Assembly: GCA_035285595.1 (NCBI GenBank)
Contig: JAYKGV010000028.1
Location: 46,077-110,076, forward strand
Direction: 5' to 3'
DNA: 64,000 nt
From: VGJW01 sp035285595
GTDB lineage: Bacteria > Cyanobacteriota > Sericytochromatia > S15B-MN24 > VGJW01
In this document: piece by piece, positions 31,727 to 39,876 of the stretch
Numbering within the stretch: the first letter of the stretch is position 1
How the letters are laid out: each line of letters starts with the position of its first letter
Made by a program: the position numbers and the translations under genes
Notes under the pieces: model-generated
What the model saw: only the letters and a program-made list of their open reading frames with translations
Databases searched by the model: none
What the model was told of the DNA's origin: nothing

Positions 31727-32686
31727 TCAGGGCAAGAAGGCCTGCGCAGCTGCCGCCCAGCCTGTGTTGAGGGCACGGCCCGAGCCGTCACGCCCACCGA
31801 AGATCACCAGTCTTTCACCCATCCGACCTGCCACAGGGTTGACTCGTGGTTCCGGAAGAGGCAGATGTCGGGTCCACGTACCGGTGGAAAGGTCGAAGCT
31901 CTCGACGGCACCCGAAGGCCCCGATGCGGTCCGTCCCCCAATGACGAGGATCCTGTACCCGTATGCGACCGCCGTGGCTCCGCGACGGGGAGTCGGCATG
32001 GGAGCAATTTCCTGCCACACGGTGCCGCCCATGGGGTCGAGGATCCAGCCACGGCCGTCGGGCGTTCCAGCTCCCGCGTACCCTCCGCCAACGAACATTC
32101 GGGCTCCCAATCTCGCACAGGAGGCTTCAATTCGGGGGATCGGCAAATCGGGCGCCTTGGACCACGCACGGCTGGATGCATTCAGGACGTCTACCCTACG
32201 GGACGAGCCTGTCGAGTCCAAGCCTCCGACGTAGTAGACCAAATGTCCCCACGACCCCATGGCCGCGCCCGCGCGCACCTGTGGGAGATCGGGCATCTCA
32301 TCCCAGGTCAGGCGCTCGAAATCGTAGCGGAGGACCTTGCCTGGCCCAGCCGTGGCGGCCAGCAGGACCCGCGCCGGCGGCAAATCGGCAGCGAGCGGTG
32401 CCTGTAATCCTGCGGGGGCGGCCGCCACGCTCGTCCACGAACTCCGGGGTGCGAGGCTCCAGGCCCTGGAAGCCTCTGCCTCCACTCCCAGCAAACGTAG
32501 CCCCACCCCGGCTCCGGCCACGATCCCTCCCGCGGTCGGCAAGGCAGGGAGAGATTGCCACGTGCTATCGAGAGCAAGCGCCCTTGTCGTCACGGCGGAG
32601 CTTGTCCCTAAGCCGGTGGATGGTTGGCCGCAGCCCATGATCATCACGCCCATCGCCAAGGCTGCGACCTTCTGCGCACTCTTCAT
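31727..32686 (-). CDS. Kelch-repeat lipoprotein
   Basis: 319 residues. Lipoprotein signal (MIMGC, Cys19, Gly +2). The mature part holds about four to six kelch blades with Gly-Gly and Trp signatures (VYYVGGLDSTGSSRRVDVL, ILVIGGRTASGPSGAVESF, LVIFGGRDGSGRA), predicting a secreted beta-propeller for protein or glycan binding. ATG at 32686 has AAAGGAG five bases upstream. It has its own promoter. Confidence 0.87.
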   Translation of the reverse strand: MKSAQKVAALAMGVMIMGCGQPSTGLGTSSAVTTRALALDSTWQSLPALPTAGGIVAGAGVGLRLLGVEAEASRAWSLAPRSSWTSVAAAPAGLQAPLAADLPPARVLLAATAGPGKVLRYDFERLTWDEMPDLPQVRAGAAMGSWGHLVYYVGGLDSTGSSRRVDVLNASSRAWSKAPDLPIPRIEASCARLGARMFVGGGYAGAGTPDGRGWILDPMGGTVWQEIAPMPTPRRGATAVAYGYRILVIGGRTASGPSGAVESFDLSTGTWTRHLPLPEPRVNPVAGRMGERLVIFGGRDGSGRALNTGWAAAAQAFLP

Positions 32687-32703
32687 CGTGGCTCCTTTGC
32701 CGA

Positions 32704-32745
32704 TGGTGTTCAGGAAAGATTAACACCAGGATAACCACATGTGAA
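32704..32745 (-). promoter_or_regulatory. Kelch-gene promoter with flanking inverted repeat
   Basis: Minus strand TTCACA (32745-32740), 17 bases, TAATCT (32722-32717). TGGTGTT (32704-32710) and AACACCA (32722-32728) form a 7-bp inverted repeat around the -10 box. Confidence 0.5.
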
Positions 32746-32757
32746 GGGGTGACGTCT

Positions 32758-33594
32758 CTAGCCGGTCACCCGCTCCAGAGGTTTTCGCTCGGAAGGGCTC
32801 GTCCACGGCTCTCGAGCCTGTCGGAACTGTTCTCGGAGGACGATGGCATCCAGCCAGGGTGCGACGTCCAGACTCCACCAGCTGCTTCGCCCCTTGGCTC
32901 CGCGGGTGGCGGGCTTCGGCAAAGTCCGCAGCGCTTCCCGGACCTCACGAACCTTGTGGGACCAGTGCTTGAGTTCCAGCTCGGGAGGCACATCCGGCCC
33001 CATGTCCAGCCGCGCCCTGTAGGCCATGAGTATCTTGTGGCCCTCCAGCAGCCTGTCCATCGCCCAGACGCGCTCGGGGTGGTGTATCACGTGCCTGGGA
33101 AATGGGCGGCTCAAGAGGGCGTCCCGGCGGAAGGCGGCATTCGAGCGGTGCAGTCCGTACTCGGGCCATCGTGCCATGTCCTTAAGGGACAGAGCCTGGA
33201 TCGGATGCCTGACGGACAGCTTGCTCGGATCGAAATCGCAGCCTCCTACGGCTACGACCCTGTTGTCCCTGAAGGGCGCAAGGAGCGACCTGAGCCAGTC
33301 ACGTTCCCAGAGAGAAACGACGCAGGACAGGGTGACCAGGAGAGGACCCTTGGCCATTCTCGCAGCGACGTTATGACGCTCTGCCACGCCGAGCCATGGC
33401 GCGACGTGCAGGTTTCGGATCGGGGCCTCGCGCCCCCACGTCAGTCGATCGTGTCTTGGTTCTGGAGAAAGGACGAGAATATCCACATCTCTGACGGACT
33501 GCTCGTAGATGGCGTCGAGCAGCCGCGGCAGCGGACGTTGGTCGGGGACATCGAGCACGATGGTGGCAAGGGGTTCCAAGCGCGTGACCTCCAT
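32758..33594 (-). CDS. GT2-like glycosyltransferase
   Basis: 278 residues. The opening (ATIVLDVPDQRPLPRLLDAIYEQSV, then DVDILVLSPE) and the middle (ERHNVAARMAKGPLLVTLSCVVSLWERDWL) follow the GT-A fold of family 2 transferases, but the usual Asp-x-Asp is replaced by LSCVVS, so catalysis is uncertain. No membrane helix. Donor and acceptor unknown. The ATG at 33594 has no ribosome site; TAGGCT ends five bases ahead of it (33605-33600). Confidence 0.68.
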   Translation of the reverse strand: MEVTRLEPLATIVLDVPDQRPLPRLLDAIYEQSVRDVDILVLSPEPRHDRLTWGREAPIRNLHVAPWLGVAERHNVAARMAKGPLLVTLSCVVSLWERDWLRSLLAPFRDNRVVAVGGCDFDPSKLSVRHPIQALSLKDMARWPEYGLHRSNAAFRRDALLSRPFPRHVIHHPERVWAMDRLLEGHKILMAYRARLDMGPDVPPELELKHWSHKVREVREALRTLPKPATRGAKGRSSWWSLDVAPWLDAIVLREQFRQAREPWTSPSERKPLERVTG

Positions 33595-33599
33595 CCACC

Positions 33600-33605
33600 A
33601 GCCTA
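33600..33605 (-). promoter_or_regulatory. Probable -10 box, leaderless spacing
   Basis: Minus strand TAGGCT five bases from the ATG at 33594. No clear -35 element. Confidence 0.35.
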
Positions 33606-33675
33606 GGGATGCGGGGACAGCGGCGCGCGGGCGAACTGGCCGATTCCCGTGGGCCGAAGTGGCCCGGCCAGCTCG

Positions 33676-34533
33676 TCAGAGCCAGTCAGCAAGGAGACTG
33701 ATGGCGGCACCCTCGGCCCAGCGATCCGTGGTCAGGCCGCCGGCGAACGCCATCGGTCGACCTGCCAGAAAGCCTCCGTGGCCTCCTGCAGGCAGCAGCA
33801 TGAGGCGTCCGAAGGGACCCGTCTCAGTGGGGGGAGGCACGAACGGATCGTCCTTGGCGTGAATCAGGATGGTGGGGACCCGCAGTTCTCCCAGTGACCG
33901 GCCGGCCGAAGCGTTCTCGTAGTAAGCGGAGGCATCGGACTGCCCGGCCATGGGCGCCGTCACTACGTCATCGAAGGCCCGGAGGCAACGGGCCGAGAGC
34001 GCTGCGGGCAGCTTTCCGCCCCAAGTTTCTGGAGAGCGCCGGGCGGCACGGCGGACGCGCGCCTTCATCGAGGCAAGGAACCAGCGTTCGTATGGCCGAT
34101 TTGCCGGCTTCGCCAGCTGTCGGGCGGCCGCATCGAGATCGAGTGGCGCCGAGATGGTCACCAGTCCGCGGACCAAGGCCGGGCCGAGAGGTCCGAGCGA
34201 AGAAAGCCATCTCAAGGCGACGGCCCCGCCCAGACTGATTCCGGTAAGGAAAATGGGGACGCCAGGTAACCGCCTCGAGGCCCAGCCGACGGCTGCCGCG
34301 AGGTCATCACCTGCCAAAGCGTGATACATGGACTTGCACGTCACCTCGGAGGCGCCGCAGCCCCGCCAGTCCAGACGTAGCGAAGCAAACCCGGAGTCAT
34401 GCGCCAGCAAGCTCATGGCTTTCATATGGCCTGAATCGGAATTGGCTTCCAGTCCGTGCAGATGAACCACGAGACCTCTTGGGGTAGAAGGGGCCGCATG
34501 CCACCAGCCTGAAAGTGCGTCGCCGTCCGGCAA
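33676..34533 (-). CDS. Alpha/beta hydrolase, YheT-like
   Basis: 285 residues. The oxyanion region HLHGLEANSDSGH, nucleophile elbow TGISLGGAVA, acid loop HAKDDPFVPP and terminal His in GGHGGFL define an active Ser-Asp-His hydrolase, closest to the YheT/UPF0017 group. Substrate unknown, probably an ester. TTG start at 34533 is the first recognised start after the HtpG-side hairpin and has no good ribosome site; the frame is open upstream, so the N-terminus may be longer. Confidence 0.85.
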   Translation of the reverse strand: MPDGDALSGWWHAAPSTPRGLVVHLHGLEANSDSGHMKAMSLLAHDSGFASLRLDWRGCGASEVTCKSMYHALAGDDLAAAVGWASRRLPGVPIFLTGISLGGAVALRWLSSLGPLGPALVRGLVTISAPLDLDAAARQLAKPANRPYERWFLASMKARVRRAARRSPETWGGKLPAALSARCLRAFDDVVTAPMAGQSDASAYYENASAGRSLGELRVPTILIHAKDDPFVPPPTETGPFGRLMLLPAGGHGGFLAGRPMAFAGGLTTDRWAEGAAISLLADWL

Positions 34534-34552
34534 CGGTATCAGGATGGGTTCT

Positions 34553-34589
34553 GCGGCCTGCCGCCACGTCAGGCTTGACGGCAGGCCGC
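34553..34589 (-). terminator. Hairpin downstream of htpG
   Basis: 11-bp perfect stem GCGGCCTGCCG/CGGCAGGCCGC with a 15-base loop, 85 bases after the htpG stop. It may end htpG transcription. Confidence 0.5.
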
Positions 34590-34673
34590 GACGAGGAAGA
34601 AATTCACCGAGGACCGTCTGTGCACCGGGACCTGCGATCCACGGTGCGGGCCGGAAGCTCGGCAGATTCGCGG

Positions 34674-36488
34674 TCAGCGGATCAGGTCCTGGGCTCGCCG
34701 CACGAAGGCCGCGAGATTATCCGGTGGCAGTTCACCCACCGACAGACGAGCCAGATCATGGATATGACGGCAGATGTCCTGACCTTCCGCCCCCCCCCGC
34801 TCAAGTGCGCGCAAGACCAAGGGATGGTCGACATTCACCAGCATCGTGCGCGGCGCCGACAAGCGACCATCCTGGCCCCACATGGAGGCGAACTGCTGCA
34901 TCCTTCGGCCTTCCTCGTCCGAAACCATCAGGGCGCTCACCTCTCCCGCCTCGAGCGGCACGACCTTCATCTCGGGAGCCTGCTCCCCGAGCGCAGCGTG
35001 GAAGAGCTCTCGAACGCGCTCTTCCCGGGTCTTGCCTTCCGCGTCAACCACGCTCGTCTTTCCCTCGGTTCGTGCGAGGAGATCCCCCAGGATGGCATCC
35101 GCCCGGACCCATTTCCTGTCGGCGTGCTTGCCCTCGAGAAACTGAATGAAGTGCAAATCGAAGGGGCCTTCAAGCTGCAGTGCCTCGATGCCTTTGGCCT
35201 CAAGCAAGGTACGGGTCGTGCTCTTGAGATCGTCGCCCATGACGTAAACCAGCTTGCCAGAGGTCCGTTCGCCGAATCGTTCGAGCCAATCTTCGGGAGA
35301 CAGCCACGTTCCGGTCGTGGTGCGGAACAGGACCACTTCGTGACAAGCCTCGTGAAAACGGTCATCCTCCATCAGGCCGAACTTCACGAAGGGATGGATG
35401 TCTGCCCAAGCCTGCTCGAAAGCCTGACGGTCGTCCTTGTGCAGGGCCACGAGCCGCTCGCCTACCTTGCGCACGATATGCTGCGAGATCCGACGGACTT
35501 GCGGATCATTCTGCAGGGCACTGCGGGACACGTTGAGAGGTAGGTCCGGGCAATCGATCATCCCCTTGAGCACGGTCAGGAACTTGGGGATGACCGCCTC
35601 TGAATGTTCGGCCACGAAAACCTGGTTGCAGTACAGCTGGACCTCGCCCTTCGAAAAGTCCAGCTCGTGGCGGACGCGCGGGAAGTACAGCAGTCCTTGG
35701 AGGCGGAAAGGGTAGTCCGTGTTCAAGTGCACCCAGAAAAGAGGATCGCCTTGGAAGGGGAACGCCTTCTCGTAAAACTCTCGGTAGTCCTTGTCGGCCA
35801 GACCCTGAGGACTGCGGGTCCATAGCGGGGCCTGATGGTTGATTTCTTTCCCTTCCACGCGAATGGGCAGAGGAAGGTAGTTGGCATAGCGCCTTACCAG
35901 ATGAGCCAACCGGACCTCTTCCAGGTACTCCGAGGACTCGTCGTCAAGGTACAGGATGACGTCGGTCCCCCGCGTCTCCCTGGGAGCCGGCCCCATCTCG
36001 AAGGTCATGCCTCCGTCCGAGATCCAGCGGGTGCCCGCCCCCTCGCCTTCCCGGATGCCGCGCGAGTGCACCTCGACCTTGCGGGCGACCATGAAAGCGC
36101 TGTAGAAGCCAAGGCCGAAGTGGCCGATGATGCCTTGGCCCTCGCCCTTGAGCTCATACTTCTCCATGAAGGCCTGTGCACCGGAAAAGGCCACCTGGGT
36201 CAGGAACGTCCGGATCTCCTCGGCGGTCATGCCAATCCCCTGATCCGATATGGTCAGGGTCCTCGCCGTCTTGTCAGCCCGGATGTCGATGCCCACGGGA
36301 CCGAGATCGCCCAGTCCCTCCACCAAGGCGACGTGGCGTGCCTTGGTGGTCGCGTCGAAGGCATTGGCCACCAGCTCACGCAGGAAAATTTCCTTCTCGG
36401 AGTAAAGCCACTTCTTGATGATCGGAAGGAGGTTCTCCGCGTGGATGGAGAGCCGACCTTGCTCCAGGGGAGAGACTTCAGTGTTCAT
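34674..36488 (-). CDS. htpG: Molecular chaperone HtpG (Hsp90)
   Basis: ATP-dependent Hsp90 chaperone, about 604 residues. N-terminal GHKL ATP site (EIFLRELVANAFDATTKAR, TISDQGIGMTAEEI, GIIGHFGLGFYSAFMVA), the middle domain with catalytic Arg region (PLNVSRSALQNDP) and the C-terminal dimerisation domain. The third codon of the frame, ATG 36488, lies seven bases after GAGG and is the best start. Divergent from the PCD-like gene. Confidence 0.97.
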   Translation of the reverse strand: MNTEVSPLEQGRLSIHAENLLPIIKKWLYSEKEIFLRELVANAFDATTKARHVALVEGLGDLGPVGIDIRADKTARTLTISDQGIGMTAEEIRTFLTQVAFSGAQAFMEKYELKGEGQGIIGHFGLGFYSAFMVARKVEVHSRGIREGEGAGTRWISDGGMTFEMGPAPRETRGTDVILYLDDESSEYLEEVRLAHLVRRYANYLPLPIRVEGKEINHQAPLWTRSPQGLADKDYREFYEKAFPFQGDPLFWVHLNTDYPFRLQGLLYFPRVRHELDFSKGEVQLYCNQVFVAEHSEAVIPKFLTVLKGMIDCPDLPLNVSRSALQNDPQVRRISQHIVRKVGERLVALHKDDRQAFEQAWADIHPFVKFGLMEDDRFHEACHEVVLFRTTTGTWLSPEDWLERFGERTSGKLVYVMGDDLKSTTRTLLEAKGIEALQLEGPFDLHFIQFLEGKHADRKWVRADAILGDLLARTEGKTSVVDAEGKTREERVRELFHAALGEQAPEMKVVPLEAGEVSALMVSDEEGRRMQQFASMWGQDGRLSAPRTMLVNVDHPLVLRALERGGAEGQDICRHIHDLARLSVGELPPDNLAAFVRRAQDLIR

Positions 36489-36499
36489 GATCATTCCTC

Positions 36500-36505
36500 T
36501 ACACT
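36500..36505 (+). promoter_or_regulatory. -10 box of the PCD-like gene
   Basis: TACACT, 32 bases before the ATG at 36538, which has AGGAGG four bases upstream. Leadered arrangement; -35 unclear. Confidence 0.35.
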
Positions 36506-36537
36506 GTGGGGCGCGCGTGAATCAAGCAGGAGGACAG

Positions 36538-36813
36538 ATGTCGATTGAAATCGAGCGATTCCTGATGCGTCATTCGGGCTGGGTCCTCGCTGGCGACATC
36601 CTCTTCCGGAGGTGGGTGAAAGAGACGTCGACTGACGCCGTTGCGCTGATGGAGCGCATCATGCGGGTGTCCGAGCAGCTTGATCACCACCCCGAAGTGA
36701 CGTGGAGTTTCAGGACGGTGACTCTCAAGCTCTGGACCCACGAGACAGGCTGCGTGGGACCGCGTGATCTTTCCTGGATCGAGCGCTTCGAGGCCGACGA
36801 GACGGGCTCCTAG
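36538..36813 (+). CDS. Pterin-4a-carbinolamine dehydratase-like protein
   Basis: 91 residues. The centre EQLDHHPEVTWSFRTVTLKLWTHETG matches the PCD family core (HHPEW-type signature followed by THDxGG-like), with C-terminal GPRDLSWIERF. PCD recycles tetrahydrobiopterin after aromatic amino-acid hydroxylation or, in some bacteria, acts in folate/molybdopterin pterin metabolism. No phenylalanine hydroxylase is visible. Ends by overlapping the glutaredoxin gene by four bases on the opposite strand. Confidence 0.85.
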   Translation: MSIEIERFLMRHSGWVLAGDILFRRWVKETSTDAVALMERIMRVSEQLDHHPEVTWSFRTVTLKLWTHETGCVGPRDLSWIERFEADETGS

Positions 36814-37190
36814 GCGAAGACCTTGGCAAGCAAGGTCTGCAACTCGCCCTTCTGCTCCATCGGACCGAGGATATCGGTATCACCATAGAACTGGCCGTCG
36901 ATGAAGACCTTGGGCAAGGTGCGCCAGTCCGTCATCTCGGTCAGGACCTGACGCTTGTCGGTGTCATGCAGGACGTTCACGATCTCGAAGGGATGACCGT
37001 ACTTCTCGAAGAACTCCTTCGTTTCGACGGTAAAGCCGCACAAAGGGTGTTCCTTGGTGCCCTTTCCATACACAAGGATCTTGTGGGCCGCGATCTCGGC
37101 TGCAATCTCCTCGCGGATGGCCGCGACATCTCGCTCGGGCTGGGCTCCGGTCGACTGGGCGGTCAGACCGACAAGTGGCATCTCATTCAT
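36810..37190 (-). CDS. Monothiol glutaredoxin (Grx4-type) with CGFT site
   Basis: 126 residues. Monothiol glutaredoxins of this class bind a [2Fe-2S] cluster with glutathione and serve in Fe-S delivery. Visible family blocks are ILVYGKGTKEHPLCGFT, TLPKVFIDGQFYGDTDILG and a C-terminal helix. The active site reads C-G-F-T rather than the usual C-G-F-S, a conservative Ser-to-Thr change. The N-terminus has ~30 additional residues before the fold. The BolA gene just upstream is its well-known partner. Confidence 0.92.
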   Translation of the reverse strand: MNEMPLVGLTAQSTGAQPERDVAAIREEIAAEIAAHKILVYGKGTKEHPLCGFTVETKEFFEKYGHPFEIVNVLHDTDKRQVLTEMTDWRTLPKVFIDGQFYGDTDILGPMEQKGELQTLLAKVFA

Positions 37191-37217
37191 GTCCTGCGAC
37201 TCCTGCGCTGGGGGGTC

Positions 37218-37457
37218 TCATTGGCCGGATCGGGCTTCTGCACGGATCTCGAGCGCGTGGATCCGGCCATCGTCCATCGGCTCCTTGAGAGCCGCCTGAA
37301 CCATCCTGTGCCGATCCAGCAAGCCGATGCCGTCGAAGGCATCGCTGACGATGAAAAGGGTGAAGTGGTCGAGCGTGCCCCGGTTATCCACGATGCGGAC
37401 GTCTGCGTCGGGGAACGCACGGGTCAGGTAACCCTTGAATGTCTCGATGGCAATCAT
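37218..37457 (-). CDS. BolA family protein
   Basis: About 79 residues. The core VRIVDNRGTLDHFTLFIVSDAF, GLLDRHRMVQAAL and DGRIHALEIRAEA follows the BolA/YrbA fold, including the RHR and IHAL motifs that contact the monothiol glutaredoxin cluster. It precedes the glutaredoxin gene by 27 bases and forms a Grx-BolA operon. ATG 37457 or 37469 possible; neither has a ribosome site. Confidence 0.92.
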   Translation of the reverse strand: MIAIETFKGYLTRAFPDADVRIVDNRGTLDHFTLFIVSDAFDGIGLLDRHRMVQAALKEPMDDGRIHALEIRAEARSGQ

Positions 37458-37525
37458 GCTAAGGACCATGGAATCAAAGGACGTGCGTCTCTGTCAACGT
37501 CCTGCGGAAGGGTCGTCACGCCGGG

Positions 37526-37556
37526 TTGGACGCGCGTTCGGCTGTGCGGATATCAT
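37526..37556 (+). promoter_or_regulatory. Probable acyl-CoA dehydrogenase promoter
   Basis: TTGGAC (37526-37531), 19 bases, TATCAT (37551-37556). The spacing is long, so strength is doubtful. The start codon is 50 bases downstream with GGAGG. Confidence 0.35.
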
Positions 37557-37605
37557 GTACAGGCACAAGCGTTTGTCCTGATCTTTTTACTGGAGGATGT
37601 GCCCT

Positions 37606-38781
37606 ATGAGCTCCGCGACCATGGTGGCGCCGACCGCCGCGAATCCCTATGGCCTCTCCGAGGATCACCTCGCGCTACGCGAAATGGTCCGCGCCTTTGC
37701 GGAGCGCGAAGTCAAGCCTCTGGCTGCGCACATCGATGAAACGGAGAGCTATCCCCGGGAAACCTTCACCAAGCTGGCCGATCAGGGCTTGATGGGGCTT
37801 CCCTGGGCCGAGGAACTCGGCGGGGCGGGTGCCGACACCCTCTCCTATGCGATTGCCGTGGAAGAGCTGGGACGGGTGTGTGGGTCGACGGGCTTGTCTT
37901 TCGCGGCCCACGTCTCCCTGGGGACCGGTCCCATCGTCGCCTTCGGGACCGATGAGCAGAAGCGTCGCTTCGTTCCCAACCTCTGCAATGGCACGAGCGT
38001 GGGCTCTTGGGCACTCACGGAGCCGCAGGCCGGCTCGGATGCGGCCCGGCAACTGACGACGGCGGTCAGGGATGGCGATGTCTACGTGCTCAACGGCACC
38101 AAGCAGTTCATCACCAACGCCAACTGGTCCGAGGCTTGCATCATCATGGCCATGACCGACAAGGAACAAGGCAACCATGGGGTGTCCAGCTTCATCGTTC
38201 CGACCGCCACTCCCGGATTCTCCGTCGGCAAGCTCGAGAAGAAGATGGGCATGCGCGGATCGCCCACCTGTGAAGTCATCCTGCAAGATGTCCGCATTCC
38301 GGCAGACCTGCTGCTCGACAAGGAAGGGACGGGATTCAAGCAGGCCATGAAGACCCTCGACGGCGGTCGCATCTCGATCGGCGCCCTTGCCTTGGGGATC
38401 GCGCAAGGGGCTTTCGAGGAGGCTCTCGCGTATGCCAAGGACCGTGTGGCCTTCGGGCAGAACATCGGCAAGCACCAACTGGTCTCCGCGATGTTGGCCG
38501 ATATGTCCGTCCAGCTTGAGGCTGCGCGGCTGCTGGTCTACCAGGCCGCTCGGCTCAAGGATGCCGGCCTGCCCCACACGGTCGCCGGTGCGCAAGCCAA
38601 GCTGTTTGCCAGCGAAGCCGCCATGCGGATCACGACGGACGCCGTTCAGGTCCTTGGCGGATACGGCTACACGCGCGATTTCCCGGTCGAGCGCATGATG
38701 CGTGACGCGAAGCTGTGCGAAATCGGAGAGGGGACCAGTCAGATTCAGCGCGTCGTCATCGCGAGGCGGCTGGGAGTCTGA
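37606..38781 (+). CDS. Acyl-CoA dehydrogenase
   Basis: FAD enzyme for the first step of beta-oxidation or branched-chain acyl-CoA breakdown. About 391 residues. FAD/substrate blocks SVGSWALTEPQAGSDA and TNANWSEACIIMAMT, the catalytic-loop region GRISIGALALGIAQGAFEEA, QVLGGYGYTRDFPVERMMRDAK and terminal EIGEGTSQIQRVVIARRL. The catalytic Glu appears in the IGEGTS region as in short/branched-chain types. ATG 37606 with GGAGG nine bases upstream; a GTG at 37597 sits too close to it. Confidence 0.95.
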   Translation: MSSATMVAPTAANPYGLSEDHLALREMVRAFAEREVKPLAAHIDETESYPRETFTKLADQGLMGLPWAEELGGAGADTLSYAIAVEELGRVCGSTGLSFAAHVSLGTGPIVAFGTDEQKRRFVPNLCNGTSVGSWALTEPQAGSDAARQLTTAVRDGDVYVLNGTKQFITNANWSEACIIMAMTDKEQGNHGVSSFIVPTATPGFSVGKLEKKMGMRGSPTCEVILQDVRIPADLLLDKEGTGFKQAMKTLDGGRISIGALALGIAQGAFEEALAYAKDRVAFGQNIGKHQLVSAMLADMSVQLEAARLLVYQAARLKDAGLPHTVAGAQAKLFASEAAMRITTDAVQVLGGYGYTRDFPVERMMRDAKLCEIGEGTSQIQRVVIARRLGV

Positions 38782-38798
38782 CGTCCTCTGTCGGAGAT

Positions 38799-38830
38799 GG
38801 TGGGGTGGCCCGATCCATGTCGGGATGCCC
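38799..38830. terminator. Bidirectional hairpin
   Basis: TGGGG/CCCCA outer and CCCGA/TCGGG inner stems with a 3x3 internal loop, between the convergent ends at 38781 and 38842. A TTTT follows on the plus strand. Confidence 0.65.
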
Positions 38831-38841
38831 CATCCAGCTTT

Positions 38842-39876
38842 TCACCCTACCCGGCTGCGCACGGATTCTGCTTCGTACGGATTGCGGTTGAGGGCCATCA
38901 GGTCGGCCAGAGCCTCGCCAGGCGGAACGGCATCGAACAAGGCACGGTGAACTGCCTCGACGATGGGCATGTAGATGCCCTTTCGTGCCGCGAGCGCATG
39001 GACGAGCTGTGTCGTCCGGATACCTTCGGCGACCTGGCGCATACCTCCGGTGATCTCCTCGAGACTCTGCCCCTCGGCCAGGGCCAAGCCGACCCTGTAG
39101 TTTCTTGACAGCGGGGAAAACGCGGTGGCCACGAGGTCTCCCACACCCGAGAGTCCCAGGAACGTGTCCATCTCGGCCCCCACGGCCAGGCCGAATCGGG
39201 TCATTTCCGCCAGTCCGCGCGTCGTCAACATCGCCATGGTGTTCATGCCGAATCCCATGCCTTGGGACACGCCTGCTGCGATGGCCACGACATTTTTGAG
39301 AACGCCGCCCCACTCGGTGCCGATGACGTCCCGGCTGGCGTAGACCCTGAAGCCAGGCCCGACAAGGATCCGTCGCGCTTCCTCGACGACCTCGTCATAG
39401 CGGGAGGCTATGACCGTCGCGGCAGGATGGCCTGCCGCGATCTCGGCGGCGAGATTGGGGCCTGACATCACGCCGATTCGGCGGCAACTGGTCTCCTCCC
39501 GCAACACCTCGCTCATCCGCGTGCAGTTGTCTCCTTCCAGCCCTTTTGTCGCGTGGATCAGCAGACGATCCCCGTCGAGGTGGCTGGCCATGGCGCGAGC
39601 GACCTCTCTGAACCCCTTTGACGGCACGACGAGGAAAATCGTGCGGCTCGGCCGCAGGACCTCGGCCAGGTCGGCGGAAGCCATGACACCGCTGCCCAGT
39701 TTCGCCTCCGGCAAGTAGCGGGGATTGCATCGCTCCAGGTTGATGCGCCGGGCGAGCTCCGCATCGCGAAGCCACATCCGGACGGGTCTTCCGCCCTGTC
39801 CGAGCAGCTGGGCGATCGCCGTGCCCCAGCTGCCCCCACCTACGACCGCCACGGGTTCATCGAGCACGGCTTGCAT
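38842..39876 (-). CDS. gpsA: NAD(P)-dependent glycerol-3-phosphate dehydrogenase
   Basis: Makes sn-glycerol-3-phosphate for phospholipid synthesis. About 344 residues: Rossmann motif VAVVGGGSWGTAIAQLL, LIHATKGLE, GVMSGPNLAAEIA, and the substrate/catalytic TEWGGVLKNVVAIAAG. ATG 39876 shown; GTG 39867 has AGAGG nine bases upstream and is equally possible. Overlaps the end of the PlsB-like gene, so glycerol-3-phosphate synthesis and acylation are one operon. Confidence 0.95.
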   Translation of the reverse strand: MQAVLDEPVAVVGGGSWGTAIAQLLGQGGRPVRMWLRDAELARRINLERCNPRYLPEAKLGSGVMASADLAEVLRPSRTIFLVVPSKGFREVARAMASHLDGDRLLIHATKGLEGDNCTRMSEVLREETSCRRIGVMSGPNLAAEIAAGHPAATVIASRYDEVVEEARRILVGPGFRVYASRDVIGTEWGGVLKNVVAIAAGVSQGMGFGMNTMAMLTTRGLAEMTRFGLAVGAEMDTFLGLSGVGDLVATAFSPLSRNYRVGLALAEGQSLEEITGGMRQVAEGIRTTQLVHALAARKGIYMPIVEAVHRALFDAVPPGEALADLMALNRNPYEAESVRSRVG

